This document shows positions 11,178 to 19,788 of a DNA stretch of 64,000 nt, in pieces. The DNA lies in the NCBI GenBank assembly GCA_027493615.1, contig JAOSKK010000012.1, positions 682,001 to 746,000 of the forward strand, given 5' to 3'. The notes beneath the pieces were generated by a model. It worked only from the letters and a program-made list of their open reading frames with translations, had not been told where the DNA came from and made no database searches. This stretch comes from Verrucomicrobiota bacterium (GTDB lineage: Bacteria > Verrucomicrobiota > Verrucomicrobiia > Limisphaerales > J093). The translations under genes were made by a program, and so were the position numbers. Every line of letters begins with the position of its first letter. Position 1 is the stretch's first letter.

Positions 11178-12158
11178 ATGACCATCGAAGAGGAAGTCCA
11201 TTTCGCCGCCGTCCGCGACGCGATCCTCGACGGCGATCTGGTGCCGTTTCTCGGGGCGGGGGTGAACCTGTGCGGTCGGCCCCCCAACGTGACCTGGGAG
11301 CCGGGGGTGCATCTGCCCAGCGGCGGTGAACTGGCGCACCGGCTGGCAACGGACTTCGGCTTCAAGCCCGAGTGGGGCAATCCGAAAGACCTGCTGCGGG
11401 TGTGCCAGTTCGTCGCCACGGTGCGCGGCACCCGGCCGCTGTTCCAGGATCTGCACCGGTGTTTCAATGCCGATTACCCCTTCACGCCCGTGCACCGGTT
11501 CTTCGCCAGCCTGCCGCGACTGCTGCGCGACCGGGGGCAGGCTTACCGACCCATGCTGATCGCGACGACCAACTACGACGACGTCATGGAGCGGGCCTTT
11601 CGCGAGGCGGGCGAGCCCTGCGACGTCATCACCTACATCTGCGAGGGGAAACTCAGCGGCCGGTTCGTCCACCGCAAGGCCGATGGCCAGCGCGTGTTGA
11701 TCGAGGCGCCGAACGAATACGACGGGGGCCTGTTGCGGGACGCACCGGCGATCTTCAAGCTCCACGGGACGGTCGAGCGAACCGACCCGGCACCGGCGGC
11801 CGCGGCGGGGCGCGGCGATGAGAGTTTCGTGATCACCGAAGACCACTACATCGACTACCTGGCCCGGGCGGGCGACGCGGGCCTCATCCCGGCCGAGCTG
11901 CTGAGCAAGCTGTCAGTCAGCAGCATCCTGTTCCTGGGGTACAGCCTGGGGGACTGGAACCTCCGGATCCTGCTCCAGCGCATCTGGCTCGAACGCGAAC
12001 TGAGCGCCAACTGCTGGGCCGTGAATGCGTTTGCCGATTACCTCGAACAGGAGATCTGGAAGAAGCGCGGGGTGCAGATTCTGAAGATGAAGCTGGACGA
12101 CTACTTCGCCCTCCTGACCGAGGCGTTTACCGGACTCCCGCTCCCCACCGCGGCCTGA
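11178..12158 (+). CDS. SIR2-like domain protein (candidate NADase effector)
   Basis: 326 residues. SIR2-like landmarks are visible: the nucleotide-binding LVPFLGAGV (21-29), TTNYDD with Asn132, FKLHG with His196, ITEDHY (219-224) and GYSLGDWN (254-261). In SIR2 effectors of Thoeris and DSR systems, an Asn and a His in these contexts are catalytic for NAD hydrolysis; both are kept here. There is no TM segment, no zinc-finger pair and no fused SLOG domain, so any sensor must act in trans. A STAND-WD40 gene follows 22 bases downstream, implying one transcript, and a TIR/SLOG operon converges from the other side. I infer an abortive-infection type effector; a regulatory deacetylase is less likely because this is the short SIR2_2-like form. 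Confidence 0.85.
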   Translation: MTIEEEVHFAAVRDAILDGDLVPFLGAGVNLCGRPPNVTWEPGVHLPSGGELAHRLATDFGFKPEWGNPKDLLRVCQFVATVRGTRPLFQDLHRCFNADYPFTPVHRFFASLPRLLRDRGQAYRPMLIATTNYDDVMERAFREAGEPCDVITYICEGKLSGRFVHRKADGQRVLIEAPNEYDGGLLRDAPAIFKLHGTVERTDPAPAAAAGRGDESFVITEDHYIDYLARAGDAGLIPAELLSKLSVSSILFLGYSLGDWNLRILLQRIWLERELSANCWAVNAFADYLEQEIWKKRGVQILKMKLDDYFALLTEAFTGLPLPTAA

Positions 12159-12180
12159 ACGGCTTGCGCGCGCCGCCCCC

Positions 12181-15100
12181 ATGAACCCGCCCGGCGCCCC
12201 GCGTTGTCCGTACCGAGGCCTGGTGCCCTTTGCCGAAGCGGACGCCGCCCTGTTCTTCGGTCGCGACACCGAGATCCGCATCGTCTCCGCCAACCTGCTC
12301 GCCGCCCGGCTCACGTTGTTGTACGGGGACAGCGGGGTGGGCAAGAGCTCGATCCTGAACGCCGGCGTGGTTCCGCACCTCCGCCAGACCGCCCAAACCT
12401 CCCTCCGCCGCCTGGGCCGGCCGCGCTTCCACGTGGTGGTCGTGGACCGGTGGCAGGACGACCCCTTGCTGACTGTCGCGGAGCGCCTCAACCGGTCCCT
12501 CCGAGCCGCCCTGGGCGACCGTGAGCCGCCACAACTCGAGCCGGGCCGGTTCGCCGAGTTCCTCGCGGCCTGGACGGAAGCCCTGGGGAGTTCGCTCCTC
12601 TTCATCTTTGACCAGTTCGAGGAGTACCTCCGCTACCACGAACGCGAGAGCGGCGAGGGGACGTTCGCCGAGGAGTTCCCGCGCGCCGTCACCCAGCCGG
12701 ATCTCAAAGCCAATTTCCTGCTCGCCGTGCGCGAGGACGAGTACGCACGTCTGGACCGCTTCAAACCCAGGCTTCCCAACCTGTATCGGAATTACCTGCG
12801 CCTGCGCTACCTCGGCCCCGAGGCGGCCAGGGACGCCATCGTCAAACCCCTCGAGGTCTTCCGCGCACAGGACCCGGCCCCGGCGGGCCCGGCCCGCATC
12901 GAACCGGAACTCGTGGACGCCATCCTCGCCGACGTCCGCACCGGCCGCGTGGTGTTGGGCGAGACCGGCCTCGGCGTTGCCCGGTCGGCCGCCCCAGAAA
13001 CCCGGATTCAAACGCCGTATCTGCAGCTCGTCCTGACGCGTGTCTGGCAGGCCGAAGCGACGGCCGGATCGGCCGTGATGCGTCGGGCCACGTACCACGA
13101 CCTCGGTGGTGCTGACCGCATCGTGCGGGCGCATCTGGACGGGGTCCTCGCCGACTTTCCACAGGCCGAACAGGCGACCGCCGCCGCCATCTTCCGGCAC
13201 CTGGTAACGCCCTCGGGCGCCAAAGTGGCGCATTCGCTGAGCGACCTGGCGGACTACGCCCGCTGTCCGCCCGAACAACTGCAGGTGGTGCTGGATCGCC
13301 TCAGCGGCCCCGTGCGGATTCTGCGGCCCGTCTCTCCTTCACGCGAACAGCCGGAGGCTCCGCGGTTCGAGATCTACACCGATTCGCTCGCCAAACCGGT
13401 GCTCGATTGGGGCAACCGTTTCCGCCGCGCCCAGGAACACGCAGAGGCGGAAGCGAAACTGGCCCAGGAACGACGGCGCAAGCGGGTCTTCCTCCGCCTG
13501 AGTGTCGGCCTGGCCGCCGCCTTCCTCATCGCCGCCACGCTGGGCGTCCTGGCCTGGCGGAACTGGCGCGAGGCCCTCGTGCGCGAAGCGATCACCCGCG
13601 CCGCCGGCGTCCTCGAGACCGACCCCGAAGCCAGCGTCCACGCCCTCGCCGAAGCCAGCCGCCTCATGTGGTGGCAGCCCCCCGCCCTCCAACGCCACAC
13701 CGAGGACGCCCTGCGTCAGGCCCTCCTCACTTCTCACCGCCGGCCCGCCGCCGGCCCGGTCCCGCCCGACCTCGTCCGCACCAACACCTGGGAGTGGAAC
13801 TCGCCCGACGGAGCGCTGGGGTTCCGGCGTTCGAGCACCGCCAAGGGAGTCCTCGAAATGAGGCGTATCCGCCCCTCCACCGGACCCGCCCTGGTCTGGG
13901 AGCCCTTTGAGACCGGCTTGAACGACGAAGTGCTGGCCGTCGCGTTCGGACCTCGTGGTGGCGCGATCGCCGTGGCCGGTCCCGGAGCCGTCTGCATCTG
14001 GGACACGACCGATCTGCCCGCCGGTTCGCCCCGATTGGTCCTCGCCCACACGAACACGACCGTCCGCGCCGCGGCCTTCACCCCGGATGAATCGCTGCTC
14101 GCCACCGTCGGTGACGACGCGGTCACCCGCCTGTGGGACCTCGCCGACGGGATGCTCACCCGTTCGCAGGCCGAGGGTACGCCGGGCGTCAATGACGTGG
14201 CGTTCAGTCCGGACGGCCGGTTCCTGGCCACAGCGCGCAACGATCACACCGCCGTCGTCTGGCAGGTCGCCGATGGGAAGCCCGTGGCCGTCCTGCGCGG
14301 TCACGGGCGCCCCGTGATGCGCGTCCGGTTTTCCGCGGATGGGCAGGGGATGTGGACGGCGGATGCAGCGGGCGAGGTCCGGTGCTGGGCTTCACGCACG
14401 GGACAGGTCCTGGCCGAAATCCCCGGTGCTGGCCGGATCGTGGCTGCGGCTCCGACGCCGGACGGGGTGCTGCTGGTGAGCACGGCGGCTGAGGGCGGTC
14501 GCGTCTGGCGGCATGCGGGAGGCACGGCCCTGGTCGAAGTGGCAGCCGTGGATTTCCCGGTTGGGCGCGCCGCGTTCAGCGCGAAGGGACGGCAGGTCGC
14601 GCTCGCGGGGCGAACGGCAGCCGTCGAGGTTCGGGACGTTGCCCCACCCACCGGACCGCCCGTGGTTCTCACCGCTTCGAACCAGGTGATCGCGCTCAAC
14701 TTCGCCCCGGACCCGGCCATGCTCGCCACTCTGGACCGGGACGGCCACGCCACGGTCTGGCGTTGGCGGGAAGGGACGCACGGTCCGGTCTTCCGAACCG
14801 GCAAGGCTGTGGACGGACACGTCTTGTTCGATCGCGCGGGCACCCGGCTGATCCTGACCAGGGGAAACCAGCCGCAGGTGTTTGCGTTGAACGCACCCCC
14901 TTCCGCGGGCAACGTCGTGACCGAGGCACTGCTCGCGGGCCCTTTGCACGGCGACAGCGTCACCTGGCTTGCGCTCGCGGCCGACGGCGCCAGCGTGCTC
15001 TCGATGGATGCCAGCGGGACGGTGCAGGTCTGGAACCTTGCGAGCGGACAGCCCACCTGGTCCGGCGCACTCAGCGCGCGCGACAACGCCCTGGGGTCCG

Positions 15101-15382
15101 GTGCGTTCGCGCCCAACGGCCGGTTTGTGGTGACGGGGGGCGCCGAAGGTGTAGCCCAAGTCTGGGACCTGGCACACGCGAACCTCCCGCCGCTCCTCGA
15201 ACTCCCCCGGCCACCGCACTGCCTCGCAGGGCGACGTGGTCGCGGCGTGGTTTGCTGACGACGGCCGGGCCGTGTTCACGGCCGGTCGCGACGGCACCCT
15301 CCGCCGGCACGCGACCGAAGAACTCGTTGCCTGGCCGGAGCTGAAGGCCCTGGCCGCGGAACGGCTGCATGCGGATCATTAG
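12181..15382 (+). CDS. Membrane STAND NTPase (nSTAND1-like) with C-terminal WD40 repeats
   Basis: About 1,066 residues after correcting one extra C at 15204-15208. The N-terminal YRGLVPF...FFGRDTEI (11-32) is typical of novel-STAND NTPases. Walker A is GDSGVGKSS (49-57), and the Walker B region is LLFIFDQFEEYL (139-150). A single TM helix lies near residues 440-460 (LSVGLAAAFLIAATLGVLAW), followed by a helical linker and WD40 repeats (VAFSPDGRFLATA, RLWDLADG, VQVWNLASG) to the end. The corrected C-terminus reads AWFADDGRAVFTAGRDG and ends at 15382. STAND proteins are ATP-dependent switches that oligomerise on sensing a trigger. With no effector domain in the chain, the upstream SIR2 protein is the obvious partner. 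Confidence 0.85.
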
Positions 15383-15401
15383 CCCGGGTCTCTCTTACCT
15401 C

Positions 15402-15432
15402 CGTAGGCGCCGACGTCAGGAGGCGTCGTGGG
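15402..15432. repeat. Family 1 repeat, single arm between convergent conflict genes
   Basis: CGTAGGCGCCGACGTCAGGA begins at 15402. It matches the arm at 7310, 49103 and 62450 except for CAGG in place of GAGG. It lies between the STAND gene (ends 15382) and the SLOG gene (ends 15469). No second arm was found nearby. Confidence 0.65.
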
Positions 15433-15468
15433 GGCCGGCGTACGCCGCCGCCGACATGCGGCGGGGCC

Positions 15469-16498
15469 TCACGCCGGCAGGGCGCGCAACTGGTGCTGAT
15501 TCGCCAGGCCGGCGCGCACCAGGCGAACGGCAGTGTTCATGTCGCGCGTGGTGAGCAGTTCGCGGGTTTCGTCGTCCGTGAGGCTCGTGTGCAGGGTCGC
15601 TGCCGGGTGGGCACGGGCCGCCCCGATGAACTGCCAGAGCGCCTCGAACGCCACCGGGATCGAGGGTAGCGGCGGCGGCAGCCGGAACTGGTCAAAGGAC
15701 TTCAACAGCGCGCTGAAACCCGCGGAGTGCTTCTCGTGCCAGGCCACGGTGAGTTCCGGCGGCCGCGCCCCGTCCGGCCGCGCGATGGCGTTCGCCAGCA
15801 GTTCAGCCGCCCCCGAAACCGCCCAGCAGAAACAGCGGACAGCCCTTCTCCAGGGCCGTCAACGTCTCCTCGAAGATGCCCGGCATGACACCCGAGTAAT
15901 CCTGCACCTTGCCGCCGAGCGTGACGCGGGCGGCAACCGGCGGCACCGGTTCGGGCGCGGCCTCGGGGATCTCGATCTGCATCGGTGCGAGCATGCGCCG
16001 CCGCATCACGCTCTGGGTGATGACGCGGTTGAAATGGACCCGCGGCCCGCCGCTGGCCACGTCCGCGTCCGGCACGATCTCCTCATCGGTAAACCCGGCG
16101 TCTCGCTGGGTGATCCGCACGATGCGGCAGCAGTTGATCCACCGCGCCTCGAGCTGCGGCGTGATATCGAGGTAGTACGGCCAGGCCGCGTGACTGTAGA
16201 GACGGCCGATGGTGAGGCTCGAGTCGGGTCCGCCCAGGCTGTTGTCCTCCTGTTCCGCACTGATCAGCCGGAGGAGTTCATAGGTGAAGTTGTCCTCGGC
16301 CTCCTTCCAGCCGCCGCCGTAGGCCAGGCTGGCGCCCCGGCGCAGAAGGGGGCGGGCCAACCGGAGCAACATCTCGCGGAGATGCTCGAAACCCAGGCCG
16401 CGGGCCAGCAGGTTGTCGCGCTGGTAGCCGATGCTCAGGCCGATGACCCGGTCGGCAATGTCACGCGAACGGTAGCGTTGGGAAGTCGTGGGGTTCAT
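15469..16498 (-). CDS. SLOG-superfamily nucleotide-sensor protein (Sir2/TIR-associating type)
   Basis: About 342 residues after restoring one G missing from the run at 15810-15814. The N-terminal half has a Rossmann-like signature (LARPLLRRGASLAYGGGWKE). The C-terminal half has GGKVQDYSGVMPGIFEETL followed by PLFLLGGFGGAAELLA, the glycine-rich and E-A-GGFGG pattern of SLOG domains. SLOG proteins bind nucleotide-derived ligands; in Thoeris the SLOG of ThsA senses the TIR product and switches on its SIR2 domain. Here the SLOG protein is separate. Its ATG overlaps the TIR stop by four bases (ATGA), so it is translationally coupled to the TIR gene. Subfamily assignment is by eye. Confidence 0.75.
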
Positions 16499-17178
16499 GT
16501 CAGGGTTTCCTCGAAGGAACGAAACGTCAGGTTGCCGAAGAACTCGGAGAGCACATCCAGTTCGAGTCCCGACATCCCGCGGCCCGGGTGGATCAACTGC
16601 AGCTCCCGCCCCTGGCGAACGTCCGGCAGATGCAGCAGCGTGGTGGGGTCGGGAATCCAGTTGAGGATGATCTGGTCCTTGGCCGGCGCAATCGCGGCCG
16701 CGCAGGCGGAGTGGAACGCGCCGAGCATCACGTCGCGCAGCACGGTCGTGATGACCTGTTCCTCCTGGTCCGGCGCCCCGTCGTTCCACCGGATGCACGG
16801 GCTGTTGCCAAGCTCGGGGATGCCGGCGGTCTGCCTGCCCGCCTCGAGCGCATCCACCACCAGCGTCGGATGGAGTCGCCACCGGTTCGGCGCCTGGCCC
16901 GGCAGGGGATCGGGACCCGGACGCCGGAACTGGGCCACCTCGCGCCGGCACCACGGTCGCGTCGCGTAGCGGGCGGTCCGCACCGCGATCAGCGCGGCGG
17001 TTTCGTTTGCCCGCAGGTCGGTCTGCAGCACCCGGGAAAACACCGAGCCAAAGGCGATGTCGTTCTCATCGTAGAACGCCGCCAACTGCGTCTGGCTGTA
17101 GATGTAATCCCGCAGCCGCCGCGCCGGGGTCGTGCCATCCGCCTTGGCATGACTCAGGAAGATCTTCAACTTCGGCAT
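16495..17178 (-). CDS. TIR-domain protein, likely catalytically active
   Basis: 227 residues. It opens with the TIR strand KIFLSHAKADG (5-15), then FYDENDIAFG (35-44), TAALIAVRTARYATRP and WCRRE (76-80). The Glu80 context matches the W-C-x-x-E site whose glutamate is catalytic in NAD-consuming TIR domains, so it is probably an enzyme making an ADP-ribose-type signal. The C-terminal part (110-227) is not recognised. The start overlaps the upstream TIR-like gene by 13 bases and the stop overlaps the SLOG start, giving a tight three-gene operon. The start at 17178 directly precedes the first TIR strand. Confidence 0.85.
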   Translation of the reverse strand: MPKLKIFLSHAKADGTTPARRLRDYIYSQTQLAAFYDENDIAFGSVFSRVLQTDLRANETAALIAVRTARYATRPWCRREVAQFRRPGPDPLPGQAPNRWRLHPTLVVDALEAGRQTAGIPELGNSPCIRWNDGAPDQEEQVITTVLRDVMLGAFHSACAAAIAPAKDQIILNWIPDPTTLLHLPDVRQGRELQLIHPGRGMSGLELDVLSEFFGNLTFRSFEETLT

Positions 17179-17786
17179 CCCGTCGGCCTCCGCCGGGTCC
17201 GTGACGGGGGACCGTGGCTGGCCTTCTCCGGGCCCGAAGCCGCGGCCTGCCCGACCAGCATGAAACGGCAGAGCGCCTCGGTGAGCTGCTTGATCAACGA
17301 ACGAACCGCCGGTTCAAGGACCGCCGCATCCACCGGGCCCGCCGTGGTGGGCGGCAGCCCGGACGGGCGCAGGAAATTCAGTTCCCGCAGCGGCGATGGG
17401 ACGTTGAACGCCGTGGCATCCAGCGCCACGGGCAGGAAAACGCGGTGGCAGGAGGCGGCGTTCGCGCCCAATTGCGTCAGCCACTGCCGCCATGCGGCGT
17501 CGGCCACGAGGTGGGCATCGAGAAGCGGCAGCACGATCTGCACGTTGCTGATGCGCGAGCGGCGGCTGCCCTCCGATCCCGGCCGCGATTCCCCCGGCAA
17601 CGGCGGCGGCAGTCCGCCCGCGGGGGCCTCGGGCGCTTTGAGACTGCGGTAGTAGACCTGGGGACCCAGCCCGTTGCCGGGCCGCAACCAGGTGTGGATG
17701 CGGCGCGCGAGCAGCTCGCCAAGACCACAGGCCGGATGCCACAGGACATACACCTCGGGAATCGGGCGCGGACGGCTGGCGTTCAT
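17166..17786 (-). CDS. Divergent TIR-like protein, no obvious catalytic glutamate
   Basis: About 206 residues from the ATG at 17786; longer upstream starts add a basic, low-complexity leader. The fold resembles TIR: EVYVLWHPACG as strand A and helix, QVYYRSLKAP as the second strand, ISNVQIVLPLLDAHLV as the central strand, then AWRQWL where active TIRs have a Cys/Glu pair. That glutamate is absent, so it is probably a non-enzymatic partner, adaptor or decoy for the next TIR protein. It is the first gene of the minus-strand operon. The C-terminal 30 residues are basic and low-complexity. A diverged enzyme using another acid cannot be excluded. Confidence 0.65.
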   Translation of the reverse strand: MNASRPRPIPEVYVLWHPACGLGELLARRIHTWLRPGNGLGPQVYYRSLKAPEAPAGGLPPPLPGESRPGSEGSRRSRISNVQIVLPLLDAHLVADAAWRQWLTQLGANAASCHRVFLPVALDATAFNVPSPLRELNFLRPSGLPPTTAGPVDAAVLEPAVRSLIKQLTEALCRFMLVGQAAASGPEKASHGPPSRTRRRPTGCRS

Positions 17787-17959
17787 GCGGGCCAAAGATG
17801 GCCCTGCGCCGGCCGAATTCAAGGCGGGGTCCCGGTCCCGGAACAGCCCCAACCGAACCCGCGATTCATTCCCTCCCCCTTTCGCGACCTTTCGCCTGTT
17901 TGGCGGGCTGCCCTCGTGGTTGCATTCCCTCATCCCGGCGCGGGATCCTGCGGTTTGCC

Positions 17960-19609
17960 ATGCGTCGTACGGCCGTCCTCAATGTCGTGGGCCTGACCGA
18001 GTCTCTGCTCGGTCCGCACACGCCGCACCTCGAGCGCTTCCGCGCCCGCGGCTCGCTCACCCGCATCGTGCCCGCCTTCCCGGCCGTCACCTGCACCGCC
18101 CAGGCCAACTACCTCACCGGCCAACCGCCGCGCGTCCATGGAATCGTGGGCAACGGCTGGTACCACCGCGAACTCGCCGAGGTCCACTTCTGGAAGCAGT
18201 CCAACCACCTCGTCACTGCGCCCAAGCTCTGGGAAACCCTCCGGGCCAGCCACGCGGGCAACTGCCCCGCGCCGCGCTCCGAACCTTGTGGTGCAGGCTT
18301 CCGGCCTGCTCCCACCGGACTCCTCACCCCCATCGGCACCCCAACGGCCGCCCTCTCCTCACCCATCGTCTCCCCTCCCGACCCTGCCGGGCCGGCTCCC
18401 TTCACCTGCGCCACCCTCTTCTGGTGGTTCAACATGTACTCGAGCGCGGATTACTCGATCACCCCGCGTCCGCTCTATCCCGCCGACGGACGCAAGGTCT
18501 TCGACATCCACACCTGGCCCTACAGCATCCGCTCCGAGATCAAGCGCGACCTCGGCGAGTTTCCGTTCCCCTGCTTCTGGGGACCCGCTGCTGGCCGCGC
18601 CACCCCCGCCGGATCTCCGGACGCCGCCTCACGCTGGATTGCCGATTCCGCCAAGTGGATCGAACAACGCTACGCCCCGACCCTGAGCCTCATCTACCTG
18701 CCGCACCTCGATTACTGCCTCCAACGCCATGGACCGCCTGCGGGGAGGACCAGGGACCAGGGACCGGGGACCAAGGACCAAGGACTAAGGACCAAGGATC
18801 ACAACACCCGTACTCCCACAGACTCGGAAGCTGCCCCTGGCGTCTGGGCGCATGTCGAGGCCATCGACGCCATCGTCGGCGAACTGATCGCCTTCTTCCA
18901 CGCCCGGGGCGTCCAGGTCATCGTCCTGTCGGAGTACGGCCTGACCCCGGTGGACACGCCCATTCACCTCAACCGCCTCTTCCGTCAGCACGGCTGGCTG
19001 GCCGTGAAGGACGAGCTCGGCCGCGAAACCCTGGACGCCGGTGCCAGCCGCGTCTTCGCCGTCGCCGACCATCAAGTGGCCCACCTTTACCTCAACGACC
19101 GCTCGCTCGAGGCCAAGGTGCGCCGCGCCATCGAGGCTGTGCCGGGGGTTGCCCAGGTGCTGGACGCCGAGGCCAAGCGCGCCTGCGGCCTGGATCATCC
19201 GCGGGCGGGCGATCTCGTGGCCATCGCCCGGGAGAACGCCTGGTTCACCTATTATTACTGGTTCGACGACGCGGTCGCGCCCGACTTTGCGCGCTGCGTG
19301 GACATCCATCGCAAGCCGGGTTACGACCCGGTCGAACTGTTCACCAACCCCGCCTGGTCTGCCTTCGGGCTCCGCGCCCGGCTGGCCTGGCGGCTTCTCC
19401 GGAAGCGCCTGGGTTTCCGGATGCTGATGGACGTGATCCCGCTGGACGCCTCGCTGGTCCGAGGCTCGCACGGCGGTCGTCCGTCTCAGGAATCCGACTG
19501 GCCTGTACTACTGCTCGAAACGCCCGACGTCCTGCCCGCGCGCGCGGTGCCTTCCACCGACGTTCACCGTCTCCTCGCCCAGGCAATGGGGTCAAACATT
19601 GACATTTGA
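17960..19609 (+). CDS. Alkaline-phosphatase-superfamily phosphodiesterase/nucleotide pyrophosphatase
   Basis: About 549 residues from the ATG at 17960. The early metal/nucleophile region is FPAVTCTAQANYLTG, with the threonine of TCTAQ the expected nucleophile. Later metal ligands are LPHLDY (near 18700) and LSEYG with VADHQVAH (near 18930 and 19065). It hydrolyses phosphodiester or pyrophosphate bonds; the substrate is unknown. No signal peptide is seen, so cytoplasmic. Two stretches look inserted in frame: a Pro/Ala-rich segment at about 18248-18402 just before FTCATLFWWFNMYSS, and a 7-base repeat tract at 18747-18802 before the helix starting near HVEAID. Both fall where loops are expected, so the enzyme may still fold. 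Confidence 0.8.
   Translation: MRRTAVLNVVGLTESLLGPHTPHLERFRARGSLTRIVPAFPAVTCTAQANYLTGQPPRVHGIVGNGWYHRELAEVHFWKQSNHLVTAPKLWETLRASHAGNCPAPRSEPCGAGFRPAPTGLLTPIGTPTAALSSPIVSPPDPAGPAPFTCATLFWWFNMYSSADYSITPRPLYPADGRKVFDIHTWPYSIRSEIKRDLGEFPFPCFWGPAAGRATPAGSPDAASRWIADSAKWIEQRYAPTLSLIYLPHLDYCLQRHGPPAGRTRDQGPGTKDQGLRTKDHNTRTPTDSEAAPGVWAHVEAIDAIVGELIAFFHARGVQVIVLSEYGLTPVDTPIHLNRLFRQHGWLAVKDELGRETLDAGASRVFAVADHQVAHLYLNDRSLEAKVRRAIEAVPGVAQVLDAEAKRACGLDHPRAGDLVAIARENAWFTYYYWFDDAVAPDFARCVDIHRKPGYDPVELFTNPAWSAFGLRARLAWRLLRKRLGFRMLMDVIPLDASLVRGSHGGRPSQESDWPVLLLETPDVLPARAVPSTDVHRLLAQAMGSNIDI
18286..18318. repeat. Short GTGGTGCAGGC...GCCTGC repeat (family 4) inside coding sequence
   Basis: A GTGGTGCAGGCTTCCGGCCTGC-like sequence of about 25 bases, with imperfect dyad symmetry, lies within the Pro/Ala-rich insertion of the phosphodiesterase gene. 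A clear relative (GTGGTGCGGGCTGCCAGCCTGC-like) lies in the intergenic region near 38487. Confidence 0.5.
18747..18802. repeat. Tandem 7-base repeat (GGACCAA/GGACCAG), eight units, inside coding sequence
   Basis: Eight consecutive heptamers run from 18747 to 18802: GGACCAG twice, GGACCGG, GGACCAA twice, GGACTAA, GGACCAA, GGATCAC. They encode a DQG/KDQ-rich loop in the phosphodiesterase. Because 7 is not a multiple of 3, gain or loss of one unit would shift the frame. Confidence 0.85.
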
Positions 19610-19634
19610 CAATTCAACCGCTTGCCCCCGATCC

Positions 19635-19713
19635 TCCGCCGATTTCGAACATCGGGAATTGGGATGAGGGGATCTCTGTCATCCGCCAATCCCCTATGTT
19701 CGAAATCGGCGGA
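19635..19713. repeat. Dispersed palindromic repeat, family 2 (copy 1)
   Basis: The left arm TCCGCCGATTTCGAACATCG (from 19635) and the right arm ending GTTCGAAATCGGCGGA (19691-19713) are near-perfect inverted copies. The element lies between the convergent phosphodiesterase and PanE-like genes, where it may end transcription in both directions. Relatives are at 38387 and 48968. Confidence 0.8.
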
Positions 19714-19788
19714 GAACGCGTGTTGCGCGGGCCTGGCTTCTGTTCGCAGTCCCTCCCGGCGCACGACCCGGGGGCTGCCTGAACTCCG

